Made by a program: the position numbers and the translations under genes | Assembly (NCBI GenBank): GCA_016714225.1 | Contig: JADJNS010000012.1 | Coordinates: 344,381 to 408,380, forward strand | Source: Archangiaceae bacterium | Lineage (GTDB): Bacteria; Myxococcota; Myxococcia; Myxococcales; Myxococcaceae | Direction of reading: 5' to 3' | Length of the DNA: 64,000 nt | The notes under the pieces: generated by a model | Databases searched by the model: none | The model's input: the letters and a program-made list of their open reading frames with translations, nothing else | Told to the model about the DNA's origin: nothing | Shown: positions 54,703-63,457 of the stretch, in pieces | Layout: each line of letters starts with the position of its first letter | Position numbering within the stretch: position 1 is the stretch's first letter

Positions 54703-56532
54703 TGCGCTCCATCGCTTCGGCCTTGAGTCTGTCGATCGCTTCGGTGGCGGTGGCGCAGCAGCCGCCCACGCCGATTCCCGAGAAGCACATACCCGCCACG
54801 GTGATGCTCGAGCTGCGCCAGGTCGAGAGCCAGTTCGACCTGTTCTTGAGCCGCGACTGCGCGCCCGAGAAGTGCGTGTCGAAGGGCTGCGTGTATCGGG
54901 ATCATGCGGTGGTCGACCTGCCGCGCAACTCGTCGCTGCCGGGTCTGCAGAACGAGCAGGGCCTGGGCGCGGTGCCGGCGCAAGAGTACCTGACCCGCGC
55001 GCACTGCGACTTCGCGCACGAGAAGTCGCTGCCGCCGCGCGACGCAGGCGCTGCAGAAGCGGCTCGAGCAGCGGCTGTCGAAGGGCTGGCTGAACGTCGA
55101 GGTGGGCCGGCAGGTGCTCGAGCCCATCTCACCGGCGCTGGCCATCTCTCCGCCGCCGCCGCCCGAGAGCGTGGCGCCGGCGAAGGTCGAGCCGCCCGCG
55201 CCCCTTGCGCCGCCGCAGAAGTTCGAAGGCGAGGTGGCGCTGCGCGAGCTGTGGGTGGCGCTGCTGCCGCACTTCTCGTGGATGATCGCCTTGCTGCTCG
55301 GCACCCTGGCCACGCTGGCCATCGTGTGGGGCGCGCGCCGGGTGGGCCGCGAGTCGCTCGAAGAGAAGGCGCTGGCCGCGCAGCTGCTCGCCGGCAACCT
55401 GGGCCCGGGCGAGAACGAAGAAGAGAAGAAAGACGAGCCGCGCCTGGCCGAAGGGCACGTGGTCGAGGTGCTGCCCGAGGGTGAGGGCGGGGCGTTCGTG
55501 GCCGAGCAGCACCAGCTGTGGGCGCAGCGCATCGCCGACTCGGACATCGCGAAAGACGAGAGCGGCGTGGTCGAGCTGTTGCGGTCGTGGCTGGGCGCGC
55601 GCGAGTACGAGCTGCTCGCCAAGGCGATTCTGCTGTTCGGTGACCGGCTGTCGCTGGCGTTCTCGTCGGACGGTGAGTACGCGGTGCGCAAGGTCGAGTT
55701 CGCCGAGTTCTTGCGCAACCTCGACCCCAAGAAGCTGCTGTCGGACGCCGAGTTCTTCAAGAAGCTGAACCAGCACTCGATCGCGTCGTCGCTGATGGCG
55801 CAGGCCGACGCCGAGATCTACCGCAGCTTGCGCGAAGAGTTCGGCAGCGCGGGCGTGGCGAACCTGGTCGAGCAGCTGCCCGCCCGCAACGGGGCGCTGC
55901 TGTTCGCCCTGGTGCCGTCTGACTGCCAGCTCGAGGTGGCGCGCATTCTGACGCGCGAGCGGCGGCTGCAGGTGGCCGAGCAGCTGCTGGCCTCGAACCG
56001 CATCAACCGGCAAGACCGCGAGCACCTGTTCGAGACGCTCGACGCGGCGCGCTCGGGGTTGCCGTTCGCGAACCCGCCGCTGCCGGCGGCCCACGAGATC
56101 GCCGACCGCGGCCGCGAGATCGACGCGGCGGGGGCGCTGTCGGTGCTGTTGCAGTTCGTGAACGACGCCGACCGGCGGGCCCTGTTCGACGCCGCGCTCA
56201 CCCGGTCGGCCGGGGCCTACCCCGGCTGGTACGAGGGCATTCTCTACCCGGACATGCTGTTCAAGCTGCCGCCCGAGCTGCGCACCGACCTCTTGCTCGA
56301 CGTCGACATCAAGGCGCTGGCCGGCTGGGCGTCGCTGCAGCCGCCGCAGTTTCAGGAGCGGTTCGTGAAAGAGCTGAGCGGCACCATGAGCCAGGCGCTG
56401 AAGGCCAGTCAGGGCTTCGCGTCGCGCGGCGACCAGCTGCAGTACGCGCAGCGCGGGCGAGACGAGCTGGTGAAGGCAGTGAAGCGCCAGCTGGCGCGGG
56501 GCCGCATCTCTTTCTCGGCGATGGTCGCATGA
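54702..56532 (+). CDS. Single-pass membrane protein with FliG-like cytoplasmic part, one frameshift
   Basis: About 610 residues after repair. A signal (MRSIASALSLSIASVAVA) leads to a periplasmic domain with four cysteines, a Pro-rich stretch and one membrane helix near residue 190-213 (FSWMIALLLGTLATLAIVWG). The cytoplasmic part resembles FliG: a middle-like segment (LVEQLPARNGALLFALVPSD) and a C-terminal segment with LYPDMLFKLPPELRTDLLLD, VDIKALAGWASLQPPQFQER and RGRDELVKAVKRQLARGRIS, following the FliG-C order (MF..., LL.EVD, RF...L, R..I...). The frame breaks near 55042-55045; the repaired sequence reads DAQALQKRLEQRLSKGWLNV. A membrane-tethered FliG could be the rotor facing the MotA-like loop. 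The FliG call rests on pattern matching only. Confidence 0.62.
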
Positions 56533-58562
56533 AGCGCACCCTGCTCATCGGTCTCGGCCTGCTCGCCCTGGGGGCGTGCAAGGTTCCCATTCGCGACATC
56601 AACGCGGGGTTCACCCTCGCCGACGCCACCTGGTTCGAGGACGAGCAGACGCTCTTCTTCTTCTACCGCATGAACGCCGAGCAGGGCCTGGGCGACCTGA
56701 GCCAGATCGAGGTCAGCTACGTGACCGACGACGTGCGGCAAGACTGGGTGGTGCTGCAGAGCCTGCCCGCGGTGCACACCCACCTGGGGGTCGACTGCAC
56801 CGAAAAGGGCCGCTGCGGCAGCTGGAGCATCAAGGTCGAGAAGCTGCCGCGCGAGGTGAAGCTGCGGCTGCGCTACCACCGCGACGGGCAGCTGTTCTTG
56901 AACGCGCCGGTGGTGTTCAACGTGGTCGGCAGCGGCGCGCCGCACACCCAGCGCAGCCTGGTGGCGTACGGGGTGTTCGACGAGACCAACACCCGGGTGC
57001 AGTGGCGGGCGCGGCACCAGTTCCCCACCTTGCGCAATGAAGAGGTTCAAGAGCTGGGGCTGCGCCGCGACCTGCGCGTGCTCGAGCCGCAGGCGGGCGA
57101 GGTGCCCGCGCCGATGGACAACCCGTACGGCTACGCGCTCGACGGCGGGTGCGAAGCGGGCCTGCTGCCGCTGGGGTGGGAGCCGGTCGAGACGCAAGAG
57201 CGGGCGAAGTTCGCGGCCGAGACGCTGCCGCTGACCGCGACCACGCTGCCGGGGCTGTGCGCGCGATCGATCGTCACCGACGCGCGCGGCACGTTCGAGG
57301 GCAACGCGCTGGCGCGCAAGAACCCCGAGGCGCGGCCGGCTTTTCCCAAGCTGCACAGCCCGATTCGCGAAGACCTGCCGGTCGGGTTTCTGCTCAAGAC
57401 CTGCAACACCGAACCGTCAGAGGCGCACCTGAAGATGCAGATTCAGCGGCTGCAGCTCGAGACCGCGCCGGTCATCTGCATCGACGACATTCTGCAGCCC
57501 GGCTTCGACGCCACGCTGGCGGCGAAGTTTCGCGCGCGCGTCGACGTGATGCGCATGCAGCAGCGCGACATGGTGCTGACCCTCGCGCTGCACCACAACG
57601 ACGCGTCGGGGAAGGTGGCCGCGGTGCTCGAGAGCGCGCTCGAGACGGTGCTGCCGCCCGAGCGCGACAAGACGACTCCGCGCCTGGTGGGCGCGCTGGT
57701 GTACGACACCTTCCCGCACACCATCGGCAGCAGCACGGTGACGCGGCTGGCGCTGTGGTGCCCGGCCAAGCTGCAGCTCAACCTGCCCGACAATGATCTC
57801 GAGCAGATTCCCAGCAATTCGCTGCGCAGCTGCCCGGTGATCACCGACAACCCCGACGTGATGCTGGGGCCCTTTCGCTTCAACTTCCTGCCCATTCTGC
57901 CCAGCCGCGAGCAGTACCTGACCTTCATCAACAAGTACTCCGAGGGGCAGGCGGGCATGACCACCAGGCTCACCGTCAAGGCGCCCGAGCTGACGCCGAT
58001 CTCGCAGAACCTCGACGTCGGCGAGTTCGGAGTGGCGTCGTTCTTCAACAACGAGGCCATCACCGCGGCGCCGGGCGATGCGTTCTCGTTCTGCCAGCCC
58101 AGCACGATCGACCTCGACGCGGGAACCATCGACCCGCGCAACTTCGTGGTGTTTCGCGTCGACCCGGCGCCCGACACCCCGCTGCCGATCATCACCCTGC
58201 CGCAGGTGCAGAGCACGTTCCCCCAGCCGCGCTACGGCCTCGGGCTGTTCTGGGGACTTTCCGTTTCTCACCGAGCTCGAGTACCAGACCATGCTGGCGG
58301 GGGCGACGACGGTGTTCAACGTGAAGGTGCCGTTCGGGTTCGGAGCGATGAACCAGATGGGCTTGGGCAACCGGAACTGGAGGTCACCGACATCAAGCTC
58401 GACGCCGTGCTCAGCCAGTGCGTGCGGTTCTGCGACAACCCCACCTTCGATTCGAGCGGCGCGTACAACGTGACCGAGACGTTTCGCGGTGGCTACGCGA
58501 TGAAGTGCTGGGGCCCGACGTACCCCATTCCGCCCCAGGGAGGCTTCCCGTTTGATCCGTGA
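56529..58562 (+). CDS. Large lipoprotein, two compensating frameshifts
   Basis: About 677 residues. MKRTLLIGLGLLALGACKVP is a signal with lipobox (LGAC). The long mature part is mixed alpha/beta, with several cysteine pairs (VDCTEKGRCGSW, VICIDDI, SQCVRFCDNP) and no family I recognise. Between 58252 and 58371 the translated frame is out of register: an extra G in GGGG and a missing C in the later C-run cancel each other. The corrected segment reads FWDFPFLTELEYQTMLAGAT and NQMGLGNPELEVTDIKLD. The ATG overlaps the previous stop. Its size and place make it a candidate for a structural shaft or outer-membrane ring part of the motor-like assembly. Confidence 0.65.
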   Translation: MKRTLLIGLGLLALGACKVPIRDINAGFTLADATWFEDEQTLFFFYRMNAEQGLGDLSQIEVSYVTDDVRQDWVVLQSLPAVHTHLGVDCTEKGRCGSWSIKVEKLPREVKLRLRYHRDGQLFLNAPVVFNVVGSGAPHTQRSLVAYGVFDETNTRVQWRARHQFPTLRNEEVQELGLRRDLRVLEPQAGEVPAPMDNPYGYALDGGCEAGLLPLGWEPVETQERAKFAAETLPLTATTLPGLCARSIVTDARGTFEGNALARKNPEARPAFPKLHSPIREDLPVGFLLKTCNTEPSEAHLKMQIQRLQLETAPVICIDDILQPGFDATLAAKFRARVDVMRMQQRDMVLTLALHHNDASGKVAAVLESALETVLPPERDKTTPRLVGALVYDTFPHTIGSSTVTRLALWCPAKLQLNLPDNDLEQIPSNSLRSCPVITDNPDVMLGPFRFNFLPILPSREQYLTFINKYSEGQAGMTTRLTVKAPELTPISQNLDVGEFGVASFFNNEAITAAPGDAFSFCQPSTIDLDAGTIDPRNFVVFRVDPAPDTPLPIITLPQVQSTFPQPRYGLGLFWGLSVSHRARVPDHAGGGDDGVQREGAVRVRSDEPDGLGQPELEVTDIKLDAVLSQCVRFCDNPTFDSSGAYNVTETFRGGYAMKCWGPTYPIPPQGGFPFDP

Positions 58563-59406
58563 AGCGCTCCTCGCAGCCCTGCTCGCGGGCTCGGTCGCGG
58601 TCGCTGGGGTCAGCGACGCCCCGGTGTCCGACGTGGCGCCCGAGGCCGAGGCCCCGGCCGAGTCGCCCAAGACCACCGCCACCGGTGCGGTGATCGACGA
58701 GAGCACGCTGCAGGCGCACCGCACGCCGTTCGAGGTGCTCTCCGAGCGAATGATCGGCACCGCGTCGCGCGCGGTTCGGTACGACTGGCGCAAGGCGAAC
58801 GTGCAGCTCGAGCTGCACGGCAGCCAGCTGCTCGAGCTGAACAACTTCAACAGCCTCAGGTTCGGCGGGGCGCTGCGCGTGCCGGTGGGGTCGCTGCTGG
58901 TCGAGCTGGGGGCGAGCTGGGTGTTTCTGTGGGGCAGCGACGCGAGCAACAAGCTCTCGCTCACCCCGTACCGGCAGGCGGGCCGGCCGCGGCGGCTCGA
59001 GGTCGACCTGCTGCTCAGCTACCCGCTCGCCGAGGGCGTCACCACGCCGCGGTTCTCGTTCATCCCCCCCACCGAGCTGGTGTTCATGGTGAGCGCGGGC
59101 CTTCGCGCGCGCTGGTACGCGCACGAGCTCGACAAGATGAAGACCGAGCAGGCGATGGGGGCGCTGTTCGCTCCGCGGCTGTTCGACCAGGCGGTGTCGA
59201 ACCTCGAGTACGCGCGGCTGCCCGGCATGGAGATCGACCGCAGCCGGTATGATCTGCTGGTCGGCTTCTCGCTGGTCGTCTATTTCCAGAACGGCGCCTT
59301 CCTCGCGCCGCGGGTGACCGTCTCTCCGCCGGTGTTCTCGGGCATCGCCCAGTCGACGATGGGCTTCTGGTTCGATCTGCAGATGGCGCTGGGGTGGTCG
59401 TTCTGA
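58552..59406 (+). CDS. Exported beta-rich protein of the motor-like operon
   Basis: A 284-residue protein with TTG start, overlapping the previous gene by 11 bases. IREALLAALLAGSVAVAG is a signal peptide. An acidic Pro/Ala linker precedes about 210 residues of alternating hydrophobic strands (KANVQLELHGSQLLELNNF; SLLVELGASWVFLWG; FMVSAGLRARWYAHEL; LLVGFSLVVYFQNGAF), ending FWFDLQMALGWSF with a terminal aromatic residue, which is typical of outer-membrane beta-barrels. Proposed role: outer-membrane anchor. Confidence 0.6.
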   Translation: MIREALLAALLAGSVAVAGVSDAPVSDVAPEAEAPAESPKTTATGAVIDESTLQAHRTPFEVLSERMIGTASRAVRYDWRKANVQLELHGSQLLELNNFNSLRFGGALRVPVGSLLVELGASWVFLWGSDASNKLSLTPYRQAGRPRRLEVDLLLSYPLAEGVTTPRFSFIPPTELVFMVSAGLRARWYAHELDKMKTEQAMGALFAPRLFDQAVSNLEYARLPGMEIDRSRYDLLVGFSLVVYFQNGAFLAPRVTVSPPVFSGIAQSTMGFWFDLQMALGWSF

Positions 59407-61099
59407 TGTGGCTCGCGGTGCCGCTCGCGCTGCTCTTGCGCGCCTCGGTCGAGCCGCCGGCGCCGCAAGACGTGCAGCTCTCGAAGCAGACGGTGCTCTT
59501 CTACAACGCGCGCCTCGCGCTGCGAGAAGGCAAGGCGCCCGAGGCGCTGAAGCTCTGGCTGTTGCGCAACGTCGTGGCGAACGACGAGACCACGTGGGCC
59601 GTTACGACGGCGACTACCGCTCGGTGGCGTGGGCGGCGCTGGGTGCGCAGGGGCTGTGCGGCGACGGCTTCCCCCCCGACGGTGAGGGCGCGGGGCTGTG
59701 GCCGCTGGCGGTGCACAACCAGGTGGTGGCCACGCTGACCAAGGGCATGGTGCCCAACGTGCAGAACCCCAACGACGCGTTCGACGTGGGGCGGCCAGCA
59801 GCCTGCAAGGTCTCGCTGCACGACGTGCTCGACCCGGCCGAGCTGCGCACGGTGACGTTCTTTCGCACCTCGTGTCTCATCGCCGACACCACCATGGCCT
59901 CGCTGGGCAAGCTGCTCAGCGTCGACGAGAAAGACCGGCTGGTGAGCGCTCCGGTGATGCGGGCGCTGCTCAAGCACGCGCTGGGCACGCTGAACCGCGA
60001 CAAGCTCGAGAGCGTGGCGGTGCTCGAGGCGCGCATCTTCGACATCGACCTGGCCATGGTGCAGATGGCCGAGCGCAAGGCCCGGCAAGAGGCGGGGGTG
60101 GCGAAGCAGAAAGGCCGCCGGGCGGGGCTCAGCGACGCGGCCGCGGCAGAGAACGCCGGCCAGGCGCGGAAGTGGAAGCCCGGCTCGCCGCAAGAGGCGC
60201 TGCTCAAGCGCAGCCTGACCTGGTCGCCCGACGAGTGGCTGACCCTCTCGCAGCAACGGCGGCTGTTTCTCTTCGCGCAGGCGAAGCCGGTGGCCGAGTC
60301 TGGGGCGCGAGGTCGAGGCGTTGATTCTCGGCCTCATCGACCGCCTGGCGGTGCGCGGGCAGGGCGAAGAGCTCGACGCCTGGCTGGGCATGCTCGAGCT
60401 CAAAGAGCCCAAGCAGCGCGGCATCATCATCGCAGGTGAGCGCGGCAAGCAGCTGCTCGCGCTCGAGCCGTCGACCGGGTTCAAAGAGCGGGCGGTGATC
60501 GCGCTGCACCGCGGAGTCGCCGAGCTCGAGGCGGGGCAGCAGCTCGACGCGCTGCGCTCGTTCGGCTTCGCGATGGCGCACGCCGACGAGTCGAGCGACC
60601 CGAACGCGGTGATGTCGCTGTCGCGCCGCTGGCTGTCGTACGTGCTGTCGCGCTTTCAGACCAACGGCGAGGTGCTGGGCACGCTGCGCGCGCTGGTGCC
60701 CCGGCAGGACTACAACATCGTCATCGAAGAGCTGCTGTGGCGCGCGGCGCTGCGGGCCGACAAGAGCTCGTTCGAGCTGATCGCCTCGACGGTGCAGAAG
60801 GGCAGCTCGCTCGATCAGCGCATCGACAAGCTGAAGCCCATGGCGCGCGGCGACGTGGGGCTGCTCGCCACCCAGCTGCGCAGTTCGACACCACCGAGCA
60901 GGGCAAGGCGCGCTCGCTCGCGGTGCGGCACGAGACCTTCGCGGGCAACATTCGGTTGGCGCCGGCCGATGCGCTGCCGTGGCCGTTCGGGTTTCCCGAG
61001 GTGGGCGCGGCGTCGGTGTTCGTGCCGCTGCAGCTGATACCCCTCGAGTGGCGGAACAGCCGAGGCGAGCTGGTGTTCGGGTGGAGGGTGACCGAGTGA
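59406..61099 (+). CDS. Exported helical protein, three frameshifts
   Basis: About 563 residues after repair; ATG overlaps the previous stop (TGATG). WLAVPLALLLRASV is a signal, followed by a TPR-like start (LFYNARLALREGKAPEALKL). The frame breaks three times: near 59596-59598 one G is missing (restored GRYDGDYRSVAWAALGAQ), near 60299-60301 (restored GREVEALILGLIDRLAVRG), and near 60880 one C is missing (restored RQFDTTEQGKARSLAVRHET). The repaired protein is mainly helical, with a Lys/Arg/Ala-rich middle (MAERKARQEAGVAKQKGRRA) and a C-terminal beta patch (ASVFVPLQLIPLEWRNSRGE). The many breaks could also mean decay, but the continuous protein content argues for error. No family recognised. 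Confidence 0.55.
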
Positions 61100-61722
61100 C
61101 TCCGCGCGAGCTGAAGAAGGCGATGAAGCAGCAGCGGCGCGAGCTGAAGGCGCGGGTGCGGGCGCAGCTCGACGCGAACCCGCTGATTCGCGCGCAGCGG
61201 CGCCGGCGGCTGATTCGCCGGGTGGCCATAGCGGTGGGGCTGCTGTTGCTGCTGCTGTTCGTGCGCTGCGACTGCGGCGAGGGCCCGGCGCCGGTGCCTT
61301 CGCCGCCCGACGCGGGGGTGCCCGAGGTGGTCAAGCCCAAGCCCAAGCCTTTGCCCAAGGTGAAGCCGGGGCCCATCACCGGCAAGGTCGACCCGCAGCC
61401 GCGGGGGGCGATGAACAACGGCGACACCGGCATTCCCGCGTGGCTCGACGAGTTCCGCATGCAGGTGGCGGCGCGCAGCCCGCGGCTGGCCGAGTGCTTC
61501 ACCGGCATCGAGCGCCCAGGCGCGCTGCGCTGGAGCGCCGCGGTGAACCCGAAGCCCGGTACGGTGGCCGACCACTCGCTCGAGCCGGTGGGGGTGGGTA
61601 CGGACCTGACCGCCGACCAGCGCACCTGCGTGCAGGCGGTGCTGTCGAGCCCCGTATACCGGCTCACCCAGCTCGGTGATGAGCCGCTGCCGCGCCGGGT
61701 GAGCCTGGTGATCGAGTTCTAG
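61096..61722 (+). CDS. TonB-like membrane protein, AgmX/PglI-type C-terminus candidate
   Basis: A 208-residue protein, GTG start overlapping the previous stop. After a basic cytoplasmic start comes one membrane helix (AIAVGLLLLLLFVRC), a Pro/Lys-rich periplasmic spacer (KPKPKPLPKVKPGPITGKVD) and a small C-terminal domain (SPRLAECFTGIERPGALRWS; DQRTCVQAVLSSPVYRLTQL). The order matches TonB-like energy-coupling proteins and the AgmX/PglI C-terminal domain of myxobacterial gliding proteins, with its cysteine pair. It is the last gene of the motor-like operon and could carry force from the inner membrane across the periplasm. Confidence 0.6.
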   Translation: MTPRELKKAMKQQRRELKARVRAQLDANPLIRAQRRRRLIRRVAIAVGLLLLLLFVRCDCGEGPAPVPSPPDAGVPEVVKPKPKPLPKVKPGPITGKVDPQPRGAMNNGDTGIPAWLDEFRMQVAARSPRLAECFTGIERPGALRWSAAVNPKPGTVADHSLEPVGVGTDLTADQRTCVQAVLSSPVYRLTQLGDEPLPRRVSLVIEF

Positions 61723-61727
61723 GCGCC

Positions 61728-61750
61728 GGGTCGAGAAGCCGCGCACCCTG
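61728..61750. repeat. REP-like element before the insertion sequence
   Basis: GGGTCGAGAAGCCGCGCACC followed by CTG resembles the reverse form of the element at 63431 (GGGTCGACAAGCTCACCCTG). It lies just after the stop of the last motor-operon gene and touches the left end of the insertion sequence. Confidence 0.4.
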
Positions 61751-63296
61751 AGAGGGTCGATCAGAATAATGAATTGGTTCGTCGCGGCTCCGCGTGGGAT
61801 TTCACGCCGATGCTCACTCCGTCGCCGTTGCTGAAACCAATTCAGCGCCGCACGCGAAGAGATCCACAGCCGCGGTTCAAGCCGGATGTCTCCGGTCAGT
61901 TGGACGCGATCGCCGGTTGCCCCGCGGTTTTCGTCGCGAACGATCATCCGGTGCGTGCAGTCCGCGAAATCATCCGGCGACTCGATTGTGGCGATGTCGA
62001 GCGGAAGTACTCGTCGCTTGGACGCCACGGCTTTGCGCCGATGCACGTCCTCGGCGCTTTGGTCTACGGCAGCCTGATTGGTCTTCATCACTCGACGAAG
62101 CTCGCCCGCGCCATGAAGACGGATGCTGCTCTGCGCTTCATTGCCGGTGGCCACTCGATTTCGGAAGGCGCTCTGCGGCGCTTTCGGCGCGAGAACCGAG
62201 CGCTGTTTGAGCGCGCACTTGCGCAGACCTTCGTCATGGCCCGCGAACTCGACCTCATCGACACGGATGAGATGAGCGTCGACAGCGTTCGTCTGCGTGC
62301 GCATGCCTCCACGGAGGCTGTGCTGACGCTCACCCGTTCCGAGAAGCGACTCGAAGAGCTTTCCACGGTCGATGTCGCACAGCTCTCGCCCGGCGATCTC
62401 GAGAAACACCAGGCGAGGATCGAAAAGCACAAAGCCGCTATCAGCGAGTGCACCGGGCTCGGTCGCACAAATGTCGTGCGCACGAGTCCCAGCGCTTCGC
62501 TGATGAAATTTCCAAGCGGGGCTTCCGGGCCTGGGCACCGAGTAACTGTGACTGCGACCGGAACGAAGGCTCGTTTCGTTCTCGACCTGCTCATCGACGG
62601 TGCCGCGAACGACTTTGGTCAGTTGCAAGGAGCTGCCGAGCGCACTCGCGAGGCTCTCAAGCGGGCGGGAGTCGACGTTGTCGGTCCTTTCCAACTCGCA
62701 GCCGATGCGGGGTACTTCTCGGAAGCCGACGTCATCTTTGCCGCTGCGAACCAAGAGTGGGTAAACGTCCTTCTCCGCGAGCGGCCCGAACACGGGTTGA
62801 AATCGAAATCGGGCGAGAAGTTTTTTACTCGCGCCAACTTTATAGTCGTCGACGACAAGACTGCTTTCTGTCCGGCAGGCACGAAGATGGTGGGACCCCG
62901 CGGAGACGGTCCCGGGCGGCTCGTGTGGAAGGGTGTTGGTTGCGCCGAGTGCCCATTGAAGTCGCGATGCACTGACAAGAAATCTCGGCAGCTCTCCATC
63001 AGACCCGAATTCGAAAAGGCGAAACTCGCACTGAGAACTCGCATGGAGTCCCCGGGCGCCGAGGAACGCTACAACCAGCGCATCGCGACCATCGAGCCGG
63101 TCTTTTCCGTGCTGGAGGATGCGATGGGCTTTCGCCGGGTGAGCAGCCGCAAAGAGGAAACCGTCCGCGCCGAAATCACGCTCAAATTTCTCGCCTACAA
63201 CATCAGCCGGCTGATCGCGGCCCGGAAGCTTTGTCGCGTCCGCGTAATGCTCATCTGGGATCTGGCCTAAATGAATTCTGGCCGACCCTCTGAGCG
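61746..63296 (+). mobile_element. IS1182-like insertion sequence
   Basis: About 1.55 kb with one transposase gene. The ends are inverted repeats of 22 bases with 18 matches: the left end reads CCCTGAGAGGGTCGATCAGA and the right end, on the other strand, CGCTCAGAGGGTCGGCCAGA. The inner 16-18 bases are the best conserved. Base composition and codon use are less GC-rich than the surroundings, indicating recent arrival. I could not find a certain target-site duplication; the exact borders may differ by a few bases. The element sits among REP-like repeats. Confidence 0.75.
61810..63270 (+). CDS. IS1182-family DDE transposase
   Basis: A 486-residue transposase. The N-terminal half has the DUF772-like region of IS5/IS1182 enzymes (HGFAPMHVLGALVYGSLIGL, ALRRFRRENRALFERAL). 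DTDEMSVDSVRLRAHAS carries the first catalytic Asp, LAADAGYFSEADV the second, and IATIEPVFSVLEDAMGFRRV the Glu. CAECPLKSRCTDKK is the cysteine patch common in IS1182 proteins. The frame is intact, so the element may still be active. I chose the ATG after TTCACGCCG; an upstream TTG in frame is possible. Confidence 0.88.
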   Translation: MLTPSPLLKPIQRRTRRDPQPRFKPDVSGQLDAIAGCPAVFVANDHPVRAVREIIRRLDCGDVERKYSSLGRHGFAPMHVLGALVYGSLIGLHHSTKLARAMKTDAALRFIAGGHSISEGALRRFRRENRALFERALAQTFVMARELDLIDTDEMSVDSVRLRAHASTEAVLTLTRSEKRLEELSTVDVAQLSPGDLEKHQARIEKHKAAISECTGLGRTNVVRTSPSASLMKFPSGASGPGHRVTVTATGTKARFVLDLLIDGAANDFGQLQGAAERTREALKRAGVDVVGPFQLAADAGYFSEADVIFAAANQEWVNVLLRERPEHGLKSKSGEKFFTRANFIVVDDKTAFCPAGTKMVGPRGDGPGRLVWKGVGCAECPLKSRCTDKKSRQLSIRPEFEKAKLALRTRMESPGAEERYNQRIATIEPVFSVLEDAMGFRRVSSRKEETVRAEITLKFLAYNISRLIAARKLCRVRVMLIWDLA

Positions 63297-63323
63297 GAGG
63301 CCGAAGGCCGAAGTCGAACGGGT
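63284..63323. repeat. REP-like element at the right end of the insertion sequence
   Basis: CCCTCTGAGCGGAGGCCGAA followed by GGCCGAAGTCGAACGGGTC nearly repeats the element at 43913. Its first bases overlap the right inverted repeat of the insertion sequence. The rest of the gap to 63430 shows nothing recognisable. Confidence 0.5.
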
Positions 63324-63430
63324 CCACACCACCTGGAACGCACCTGGGGCGGTGACTCCATGCATCGAGCAGCACGGCGTGCGCACCCATACGATGAACC
63401 ATCTGCGCTTCAGCCTTCGGCGGGCGACAG

Positions 63431-63452
63431 CAGGGTCGACAAGCTCACCCTG
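63431..63452. repeat. REP-like element after the M16 remnant
   Basis: CAGGGTCGACAAGCTCACCC followed by TG; on the other strand it reads like the element at 14026 (CAGGGTGAGCGGGTCGAACC). It lies six bases past the stop of the decayed peptidase gene, in line with the 3' positions of the other copies. Confidence 0.45.
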
Positions 63453-63457
63453 CGCGG

